Source: PALSA-911 sp963743035 (GTDB lineage: Bacteria; Pseudomonadota; Alphaproteobacteria; Acetobacterales; Acetobacteraceae). Taken from it: 64,000 nucleotides of DNA. The position numbers and the translations under genes are program-made. Position 1 is the stretch's first letter; the number at the start of each line of letters is the position of its first letter. Positions 37,104-43,818 of the stretch are shown here, piece after piece. The notes under the pieces are model-generated. The model searched no databases, had not been told where the DNA came from, and was given only the letters and a program-made list of their open reading frames with translations. The stretch covers positions 1 to 64,000 of the forward strand of contig CAVUOB010000017.1 in assembly GCA_963743035.1 (NCBI GenBank), in the 5' to 3' direction.

Positions 37104-38309
37104 TTGCATAAATTCATCGGATCGGCGCTGGCCGCCATGCTGTCGTTTGCGGTAATCGCGCAAGCCTGGGCGTCGGGCGATACCGTCAAGATCGGTGTGC
37201 TGAACGACCAGACCGGCATGAACGCCGATCTCTCCGGCCAGGGCTCCGTGATCGCGGCGCGCATGGCCGCCGAGGACGCCGGCGGGACCGTGATCGGCAA
37301 GAAGATCGAAGTCGTCTTCGCCGACCATCAGAACAAGGCCGATATCGGCTCCTCGATCGCGACCCAGTGGTACGACAAGGACGGCGTGGACGTTATCGCC
37401 GACATGCCGTTCTCCTCGGTGGCACTGGCCGTGCAGGACATCGCGCGGCAACGCCAGAAGGTCGTGATCTTTTCCGGCCCCGGCTCGTCGGACCTCACCG
37501 GCAAGGCTTGCTCGCCGTTCGGGTTTCACTGGACCTTCGACACCGTCGCCCTCGCGCGCGGCACCGGCTCCGCGGTGGTGAAAAGCGGCGGCAAGACCTG
37601 GTTCTTCCTCACCTCCGATTATGCGTTCGGCCATGCGCTGGCCAAGGACACCATGGCCGTCGTGCGGGCCAATGGGGGCACCGTCGTCGGCGAGGCGATC
37701 CATCCGGTCAACAATTCCGACTTCTCGTCCTATCTCGTCCAGGCCCAGGCGTCGGGCGCGCAGGTCATCGGCCTGGCGAACGGCGCGACCGACACCACCA
37801 ACTCGATCAAGCAGGCATATGAATTCGGCATCGCCAAAAGCGGGCAAAAGCTGGCCGGCCTGCTGGTATTCATCACCGACGTGCACAGCCTGGGCCTGCA
37901 GGTCGCGCAGGGCCTGCAGATGACGGAAAGCTTCTACTGGGACCTGAACGACGAGACGCGCGCCTTTGCCAAGCGGTACGCGGCGCGGATGGGCGGCAAG
38001 ATGCCGAGCATGGTGCAGGCCGGCGTCTATAGCGGGGTCGCGCATTACCTGAAATCCGTTGCCGCCGCCGGCACGCTCGACGGACCGACCGTCGCCGCCA
38101 AGATGCACGAGCTGCCGGTCAACGACTTCATGAGCCACGATGTGCATATCCGCCGCGACGGGCGCGTCATGCGCGATTTCTATCTGTTCCAGGTGAAATC
38201 GCCGGCGGAATCAAAGGGGCCGTGGGACTACTACAATCTGATCCGCACCATCCCGGCCGAAGAGGCCGCGCGGCCGGAGGCCGAGGGCAACTGTCCGCTG
38301 GTCAAATAA
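37104..38309 (+). CDS. LivJ-type ABC transporter substrate-binding protein (solitary)
   Basis: 401 residues from a TTG at 37104. Signal peptide KFIGSALAAMLSFAVIAQAW with cleavage near AWAS. Periplasmic-binding type 1 fold: VKIGVLNDQTGMNADLSGQG, VIADMPFSSVALAVQDIARQ, FLTSDYAFGHALAKDTMAVV, and QAGVYSGVAHYLKSVAAAGT. Two cysteines, one near residue 137 and one near the C-terminus, could pair. It binds a small ligand for an ATP-driven importer, but no permease or ATPase is adjacent. It may serve the liv transporter at 46-50 kb or a distant one. It differs from the three tandem paralogues there. Confidence 0.9.
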   Translation: MHKFIGSALAAMLSFAVIAQAWASGDTVKIGVLNDQTGMNADLSGQGSVIAARMAAEDAGGTVIGKKIEVVFADHQNKADIGSSIATQWYDKDGVDVIADMPFSSVALAVQDIARQRQKVVIFSGPGSSDLTGKACSPFGFHWTFDTVALARGTGSAVVKSGGKTWFFLTSDYAFGHALAKDTMAVVRANGGTVVGEAIHPVNNSDFSSYLVQAQASGAQVIGLANGATDTTNSIKQAYEFGIAKSGQKLAGLLVFITDVHSLGLQVAQGLQMTESFYWDLNDETRAFAKRYAARMGGKMPSMVQAGVYSGVAHYLKSVAAAGTLDGPTVAAKMHELPVNDFMSHDVHIRRDGRVMRDFYLFQVKSPAESKGPWDYYNLIRTIPAEEAARPEAEGNCPLVK

Positions 38310-38338
38310 CGCGATCGCGCCACGCAGGCGCGCCGCGA

Positions 38339-39034
38339 TCATCGTTTCGGGAAGGCCTGCAGGATCGCGCCGGCCAGCCCGGCGGACTCCAGGAAGACCA
38401 GTGTTTCCGTTTCGATCCTCGGCGTCATGCGCAGGAACGCCGCGAGGTCGATGGGATGATCGATGTCCATCCCGATGCCGGGAACCGGCACGATGGTCGG
38501 CTCAATCCCGGCCTGACGGGCGGCGGCCAGATGCGGGAAGTAGCTGTCGTCGCCGAAGCGCAGCCTGACGCTGTCCGGCGGCGTCAGCAGCACGGCGTTG
38601 GAGCCTTTTTCGTCATGCGCGGGGGCAATCGTGAAGGCAGGCCCCGGCCGGTGCGCGGCGAGCACGGCGCGGACCTCCTCGGCCCGGATGCGGGGGATAT
38701 CGCCGGGAACGGTCAGCATCCCGGCCCTGCCCTCCCGCAGCAAGACGCGCCCGCCGGCGGTCACCGCGCCGGTATGGCCATCGCGCGCGCCCTCGGTGAT
38801 GACGCGGGCGCCGAGCGTTTCCGCAAGTTGCATGGCGTGGGGATCGAGCGTGACGACGGCGATGCCCGCCAGTTCCTTCACCTGAACCAGCGCGCGCAGC
38901 ACGTCGCGCAGCATGGTGGCGGCGAGGGTGCGGCGTTGCTCCGGGCTGAGGAAATCGGACAGCCGCTGCTTGGCGCCCTCGATCTCCTTGACCGGCACGA
39001 TCGCCCAGATATCGGAGTTCATATCGGCGCTCAT
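38339..39034 (-). CDS. cofC: 2-phospho-L-lactate guanylyltransferase-type enzyme (F420 biosynthesis)
   Basis: 231 residues. MobA-like nucleotidyltransferase fold with IWAIVPVKEIEGAKQRLSDF (the PxK..KxRL signature of CofC/FbiD), MLTVPGDIPRIRAEEVRAVL, and DEKGSNAVLLTPPDSVRLRF. It activates a three-carbon phospho-acid with GTP for transfer to Fo. Homologues use 2-phospholactate, phosphoenolpyruvate or 3-phosphoglycerate; which one applies here cannot be read. Its start overlaps the cofD stop by four bases. It is last in the fgd-cofE-cofD-cofC unit. Confidence 0.92.
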   Translation of the reverse strand: MSADMNSDIWAIVPVKEIEGAKQRLSDFLSPEQRRTLAATMLRDVLRALVQVKELAGIAVVTLDPHAMQLAETLGARVITEGARDGHTGAVTAGGRVLLREGRAGMLTVPGDIPRIRAEEVRAVLAAHRPGPAFTIAPAHDEKGSNAVLLTPPDSVRLRFGDDSYFPHLAAARQAGIEPTIVPVPGIGMDIDHPIDLAAFLRMTPRIETETLVFLESAGLAGAILQAFPKR

Positions 39035-39984
39035 CGCCGCTTGCGCCCGATATGGTCGGCCGCCTCCAGCATCGTGCGGGCGAGGCGTTCGCGGTCTGCC
39101 AAGGTCTTCATCAATGTCTGCGTCACGAACACGGGCAAACCTGTCACGCTGCCGGCATCGACCTCATCCAGCACATAGCCGTCCAGCAGATCGCCATAGC
39201 GCGCGGCCACGCCGGCTGCGCTGGGATCAAGGCCGAGTTCGGCCATCATCTTCGCTGTCGGACCCTTCACCGCGCGCCCGCCGATGATCGGCGACACCGC
39301 GATGACCGGTGCGCCGCAGGCGGTCAACGCTGCACGCACGCCGGGCAGGGCCAGGATCGGCTCCACGCTGATGAATGGATTGGACGGACAGACCACCACT
39401 GCCCGCAGGCGCGGATCCGCCAGCGCCGCCAGGAAATCCGGCTGGGCCCGTGCCGCGGAGGCGCCATCGAAGGCCAGTTCCGCGACCACCGGGCGGCATT
39501 GCCGGTGGACGAAATATTCCTGGAACTCGATCCAGCCGTCTTCGACCCGCACCTGCGTGCGCACCCGGTCATCGGTCATCGGCAGCACGCGCGGCGAAAC
39601 CCCGAGCCGCCGGCAGAAATCGGCGGTGACCGCGGATAGTGTATCGCCGGCACGCAGCCGCCGGGTACGCTCGACATGCACCGCGAGGTCGCGATCGCCG
39701 AGACGGAACCAGCTTTCCCCGCCCAGCGCGCCGATCGTCTCCATGAAGGACCAGGTCTCGTCCCCCCTTCCCCAGCCAAGCTCCTGGTTGGCCAGTCCGG
39801 ACAGCGTGTACATCAGCGTGTCGATGTCCGGGGAGATCGCGAGGCCCAGATGCTCGAAATCATCGCCGGTATTGGCGACGACCAACAGGTCCTCGGGCGG
39901 CAGAATGCGCGACAGGCCAAGCGCCAGCTTCGCGCCGCCAACCCCGCCGGACAGCGCGACGACAAGCCCAGCAGAGGCGTTCAC
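39031..39984 (-). CDS. cofD: 2-phospho-L-lactate transferase (F420 biosynthesis)
   Basis: 317 residues. CofD/FbiA family: N-terminal VVALSGGVGGAKLALGL, VVANTGDDFEHLGLAISPDI, LGVSPRVLPMTDDRVRTQVR, VVCPSNPFISVEPILALPGV and VIAVSPIIGGRAVKGPTAKM. It transfers the activated phospho-acid to the deazaflavin Fo, giving F420-0 or dehydro-F420-0. The start is GTG at 39984 overlapping the cofE stop as GTGA. No cofG/cofH (Fo synthase) gene is in the window, so Fo must come from genes elsewhere. Confidence 0.95.
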   Translation of the reverse strand: MNASAGLVVALSGGVGGAKLALGLSRILPPEDLLVVANTGDDFEHLGLAISPDIDTLMYTLSGLANQELGWGRGDETWSFMETIGALGGESWFRLGDRDLAVHVERTRRLRAGDTLSAVTADFCRRLGVSPRVLPMTDDRVRTQVRVEDGWIEFQEYFVHRQCRPVVAELAFDGASAARAQPDFLAALADPRLRAVVVCPSNPFISVEPILALPGVRAALTACGAPVIAVSPIIGGRAVKGPTAKMMAELGLDPSAAGVAARYGDLLDGYVLDEVDAGSVTGLPVFVTQTLMKTLADRERLARTMLEAADHIGRKRR

Positions 39985-40751
39985 CGAAACAGGTCCTCCG
40001 TCTCCGGGCGCAGCAGCGCGCTGGCGGGCGCGGCCGGCGCGGTCCAGTCCAGGCCGCGCACCAGCACCGCGGGCCGCGCCTCGGCCGCCTGGCCCTGCAG
40101 CAGCGATGCGGCGGCCGCGATCTCGTCGGCGAAGCCGATGATGCTGACTTCCAGGGTGCGGCCGAACAGGTCCGGCTGGCCGCGCAGATCGATCAACGCC
40201 GGCAGGCCGGCCGCGCCGATCGCGACACCCACCGTGCCCCGGCGCCAGGCGCGGCCGAAGCTGTCGCTGATGATGACCGCGAGCTGGACGCCGAAACGCG
40301 CCGACAGCCGGGCGCGCAACGCCTCCGCGCTGGCATCGGGATCGACCGGCAGCAACAGCGCACGCTGGATGCCGTCGGCGGGTGCGACGTTGGACTGGTC
40401 CACGCCCGCATTCGCCATGACGAAGCCGAGCCGGTGCTCGACGATCAGCAAATTGGGCCGCGCGCGGACCACGCGGCGAGACTCCGACAGCACGATCTCG
40501 ACCAGCCGCGGGTCCTTGCCGATCTCCGCGCCGAGCCTTTCCGCCTCCGGCGACGGCTTCACCGTCGCCACGTCGACCACCCGGCCCTCCGCCTTGGAGA
40601 CGATCTTCTGCGCCACCACCAGCACATCGCCACCGCGCGGGCGCAGCGTGTCGGTGTCCAGCGCATCGCCGAGAATTTCGGCCAGATCCTGGCCGGCCTG
40701 CACCATCGGCAGGCCACGCACGGCATGCAGTTCAAGCGAGGAAGACAGCAT
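39981..40751 (-). CDS. cofE: Coenzyme F420-0:L-glutamate ligase
   Basis: 256 residues from the ATG at 40751. CofE signatures: DVLVVAQKIVSKAEGRVV, MANAGVDQSNVAP, IISDSFGRAWRRGTVGVAIG and ALIDLRGQPDLFGRTL. It adds gamma-linked glutamates to F420-0. It is the stand-alone form: the C-terminal nitroreductase-like domain of actinobacterial FbiB is absent. If the upstream frame is read through without correcting the frameshift, it appears fused to the fgd product, but that is an artefact. The true fgd stop lies 21 bases before this start. Confidence 0.94.
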   Translation of the reverse strand: MLSSSLELHAVRGLPMVQAGQDLAEILGDALDTDTLRPRGGDVLVVAQKIVSKAEGRVVDVATVKPSPEAERLGAEIGKDPRLVEIVLSESRRVVRARPNLLIVEHRLGFVMANAGVDQSNVAPADGIQRALLLPVDPDASAEALRARLSARFGVQLAVIISDSFGRAWRRGTVGVAIGAAGLPALIDLRGQPDLFGRTLEVSIIGFADEIAAAASLLQGQAAEARPAVLVRGLDWTAPAAPASALLRPETEDLFR

Positions 40752-40771
40752 CTGGAAAAATCCGGCCGCGC

Positions 40772-41777
40772 TCAGCCGAATTTGGCGCGCAAACGGGGCA
40801 GGACGTGATCGGCATATAGTTTCAGGAACCGCGCCTGATCCGGCCCCGGCGCGTGAAACACCAGATGGCGGAAGCCGAGGTCGTGATAGTACCTGGATCT
40901 TCTCCACATGCTCGTCCGCATCGTTGGAAACGATCCAGCGCTTGGCAGTCCGCTCCAGCGGCAGGGCGTCGGCCAGTCGCTCCATCTCCACCGGGTCCTC
41001 GACCGACATCTTCTCTTCCGGCGTCAGCGCCAGGGCGGCCCAGTGGCGGGTATCCTCCAGGGCGCGCTGCCTGTCGGTGTCGAAGGAGACCTTGACCTCG
41101 ATCATCTTGTCGTAGCCGGAGGTGTCGCGGGTGGACAGGCCGATGCCCTCGGCGACGTTCGGCATCAGCGTTTCGGTATACAGCGTCGGCGCCTTGCCCG
41201 AGGTGCAGATGAACCCGTCGCCCGCGCGCCCGGCGTATTTCGCCACCATCGCGCCGGCGGCGGCAACATAGATCGGCACCATCACCTCCGGCCGGTCATA
41301 GATGGTGGCGGCCTCGGTCTTGTAATACGTGCCCTCGAACGTCACCCGCTCCTCCGACCAGAGCTTGCGGATCAGGGTCACGGACTCGCGCATGCGCGCG
41401 AAGCGTTCCTTGAAATCGGGCCAGACCATGCCGGTGGAGGGCACCTCGTTCAGCCCCTCGCCGGTGCCGATGCCGAGGATGACGCGGCCGGGGAACATCG
41501 CCCCCAGCGTGCCGAACGCCTGTGCCACGATGGAGGGGTGGTAGCGGAAGGTGGGGGTAAGCACGGAAGTGCCCATGACGATGCGCGAGGTGCGCGCGCC
41601 CAGCGCCCCGAGCCAGGCCATGGAGAAGGGGGCATGGCCGTCGGTATGCTTCCAGGGCTGGAAATGGTCACTGACCCACACCGAGTCGAATCCGACCTGC
41701 TCCGCCATGACGGAGAAATCCAGCAATTTGGTCGGCGCGAATTGCTCGGCCGAGGCCTTGTATCCCAACTTGAGCAC
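40772..41777 (-). CDS. fgd: F420-dependent glucose-6-phosphate dehydrogenase, one frameshift
   Basis: About 335 residues after correcting one base. GTG start at 41777 behind AAGGGGG. LLM-type TIM barrel very close to mycobacterial FGD: KLGYKASAEQFAP, WVSDHFQPWKHTDGHAPFS, GTSVLTPTFRYHPS and GTGEGLNE. The catalytic set Asp37, His38, Trp42 and Glu107 corresponds to Asp39, His40, Trp44 and Glu109 of the Mycobacterium tuberculosis enzyme. The phosphate-binding Lys195, Lys256 and Arg280 match its Lys198, Lys259 and Arg283, so glucose 6-phosphate is the likely substrate and reduced F420 the product. A single extra base near 40893 (after EHVEKIQ) shifts the frame; the corrected end reads YYHDLGFRHLVFHAPGPDQA ... 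LRAKFG and stops at 40772. Confidence 0.92.
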
Positions 41778-41926
41778 GGAACATCCCCCTTGACGTCACG
41801 AACGCGGCACCGGATCGGCCGGCCTGGCGGCGGATGTTAGGTCAGGATGCGCCGCGCCACCACCCATGCCGGACCGGTGCGAACGCGGGGACGAACCCGG
41901 GGGGGACGCAGGCGGGGACGCGGGCG
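41778..41926. other. Upstream region of the fgd-cof operon
   Basis: A 149-base gap between the fgd start and the VOC gene, both on the minus strand. A promoter for the F420 operon is expected here. I see no clear operator or hairpin, only G-rich sequence (41881-41935). Confidence 0.35.
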
Positions 41927-42460
41927 CTAGGCCGGGGCGGCGGCCCCGGCGCGGCGGGCGAGCACGGCGGCGCGGGCGCGTTCCCGGCGCTCATCGAAGC
42001 GGGGCACGCGCTTGCGGGTGTTGGGGATCACGACATTGTCCGCCTCGCCAGGGTTCTTCTGCGCGCCGGACCAGCCGCCCTCGCTGATGTCGAAGATCAC
42101 GCCGGCGGGGTCAGTGTATTTGATCTCAAAGCCGCCCTGGGTGCGAGGATCGCCCATGATCCAGGTGGCGCCGGCTGCGGTGGCGGCATCGCCGGACTCC
42201 ACGGCGCTGTCCACCCAGAAGCCCAGATGGTGCAGGCCGACGAAATCCTTGCCGGTGCCCTGCGCGGCCTCGTCGCTCTTGAAATGCAGCAGGGCCAGAT
42301 TGACCACGCCGTCGGTCAGGAACACACCCTCGGCCAGATGCCCGTCGGTCTCGCCCAGCTCTTCCAGCCCGAATGCGGCCTTGTAAAACTCCGCGGCTTC
42401 CCAGGGATCGGCGACGCTGATGGCGATGTGGCGCAATTTGCCCTTTGGCGATGCGATCAT
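41927..42460 (-). CDS. VOC-family (glyoxalase/dioxygenase fold) protein
   Basis: 177 residues with GGGGAG before the ATG. Vicinal-oxygen-chelate fold: LRHIAISVADPWEAAEFYKA at the first strand, then VNLALLHF, GLHHLGFWVDS and YTDPAGVIFDISEGGW. Likely metal ligands are the His of RHIAI, the His of GLHHLGF and the Glu of ISEGGW. The last 30 residues are basic and Ala-rich (RRERARAAVLARRAG). These proteins act as lyases, isomerases or ring-cleaving dioxygenases. The specific reaction is not predictable. It reads towards the F420 operon and may be co-transcribed with it. Confidence 0.85.
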   Translation of the reverse strand: MIASPKGKLRHIAISVADPWEAAEFYKAAFGLEELGETDGHLAEGVFLTDGVVNLALLHFKSDEAAQGTGKDFVGLHHLGFWVDSAVESGDAATAAGATWIMGDPRTQGGFEIKYTDPAGVIFDISEGGWSGAQKNPGEADNVVIPNTRKRVPRFDERRERARAAVLARRAGAAAPA

Positions 42461-42595
42461 GTTCAGGCTCCCCTGCTTTTTTCATTGCGGTGCTGGACCG
42501 CATCCTAGTCCGCGCGCCGGAACCGATTCCAGCAGATTGACCGCCTTCCCCAGGGGATTAACCTTGCAGGCGAAAATCAGGGACGGAGCGAGAGA

Positions 42596-43213
42596 ATGAT
42601 CGTCGAAATGCGCACCTATCAGCTGAAATCGGGTGCCGTGCCCAAATTCCTGGAACGCTTTTCCGAGGCGCTGCCGACTCGCGAGAAACACTCCAAGCTG
42701 GCGGCGTTCTGGTACACCGAGGTCGGCGCGCTCAATCAGGTCATCCATGTCTGGCCGTACGAGTCTTTCGAGGCCCGTGTAGCGGCCCGTGCCGCCGCCA
42801 TGAAGGAGCCGGGCTGGCCGCCGGCCACGCGGGAACTGACCATCGAGCAGAAGAGCGAGATCTACCTGCCCGCCCCGTTCTCGCCGAAGCTGGAACCGCG
42901 CGCGCTCGGCGGCATCTACGAAATCCGCAGCTACACGCTGGCGCCCGGTGCCGTGCCGGGCATGATCGATCGCTGGGCCGAAAAGATCGAGGAGCGGCAA
43001 AAACTCTCGCCGCTGGTCGCCGCCTGGTATTCGGAAGTGGGCGGATTGAACAAATGGGTGCATATCTGGGCCTACAAGGACGCGGCGGAGCGTCAGAAAA
43101 TCCGCGGCGAGGCCGTGGCACGCGGCATCTGGCCGCCCGGTTCCCCGGAAGGCACGCTGCTGAAGATGGAGAACATGCTGGTGGTGCCGGCCCCGTTCTC
43201 GCCATTGAAATAA
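42596..43213 (+). CDS. Protein with two NIPSNAP domains
   Basis: 205 residues, two NIPSNAP repeats. The first begins VEMRTYQLKSGAVPKFLERF with LAAFWYTEVGALNQVIHVWP; the second begins YEIRSYTLAPGAVPGMIDRW with VAAWYSEVGGLNKWVHIWAY. The paired repeats form a ferredoxin-like alpha/beta barrel. Bacterial members often sit in catabolic operons, and their biochemical role is unsettled. Here it leads a run with the HD-domain oxygenase and the molybdopterin enzyme, 35 bases upstream of the former, so co-transcription is likely. Confidence 0.9.
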   Translation: MIVEMRTYQLKSGAVPKFLERFSEALPTREKHSKLAAFWYTEVGALNQVIHVWPYESFEARVAARAAAMKEPGWPPATRELTIEQKSEIYLPAPFSPKLEPRALGGIYEIRSYTLAPGAVPGMIDRWAEKIEERQKLSPLVAAWYSEVGGLNKWVHIWAYKDAAERQKIRGEAVARGIWPPGSPEGTLLKMENMLVVPAPFSPLK

Positions 43214-43248
43214 AGCCGCTGAAATAACCAGGAAGGACAGGCGATGCC

Positions 43249-43818
43249 ATGACCGCAACCAGCACCGACGACCGCATCGCCCATATCCATCTGCTGCTGG
43301 AAGGCAAGGCGGATGGCCGCTACGGCCTGCATGACGTCACGCAGCGCCAGCATGCGCTGCAGGCGGCCATGTTCGCCGAACGCGACGGCCATCCCGCCGC
43401 GTTGATCACCGCGGCGCTGCTGCACGATGTCGGGCATCTCGTCCATGATCTCGGCGAGAACCCGGCCGGGCGCGGCATCGATGACCGGCACGAACAGGTG
43501 GGCCATGATTTCCTGGTCCAGTGGTTCGGCCCGGAAGTCACCGAGCCCGTCCGCCTGCATGTCGCCGCCAAGCGCTTCCTATGCGCCACGGAAGCGGATT
43601 ATTTCGGCAAATTGTCGCCGGATTCCGTGCTCAGCCTGTCCCTGCAGGGCGGCCCGATGTCGGCGGCCGAAACCGCCGCGTTCCGTGCGCTGCCGCATTG
43701 GCGGGAGGCGGTGCAGCTGCGCCGCTACGACGAGATGGCCAAGGTGAAGGACCTGGCAACCCCGCCGGCGGCGCATTTCCTGCCCTTCGTCGCGGCCTGC
43801 CTGAAGCCGGAGGCCTGA
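43249..43818 (+). CDS. PhnZ-like HD-domain diiron oxygenase family protein
   Basis: 189 residues. The HD metal set is His35, His59-Asp60 (ALLHDVGHL), His81 (DRHEQVG), His104 with Lys108 (RLHVAAKRFLCA) and Asp161 (LRRYDEMAK), spaced as in the diiron oxygenase PhnZ. LQGGPMS also matches that group. PhnZ cleaves 2-amino-1-hydroxyethylphosphonate, and relatives act on other phosphonates. In PhnZ, Tyr24 and Glu27 block the open iron site; here Tyr25 is present but Leu27-His28 replace the acid, so the substrate or gating may differ. No phnY, phnW or other phosphonate gene is adjacent. Its stop overlaps the start of the molybdopterin enzyme by one base (TGATG). Confidence 0.85.
   Translation: MTATSTDDRIAHIHLLLEGKADGRYGLHDVTQRQHALQAAMFAERDGHPAALITAALLHDVGHLVHDLGENPAGRGIDDRHEQVGHDFLVQWFGPEVTEPVRLHVAAKRFLCATEADYFGKLSPDSVLSLSLQGGPMSAAETAAFRALPHWREAVQLRRYDEMAKVKDLATPPAAHFLPFVAACLKPEA

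Noticed and set aside
39981..41777. Apparent 598-codon FGD-CofE fusion protein
   Set aside because: A single-base frameshift near 40893 explains it; both proteins have normal ends and starts after correction.
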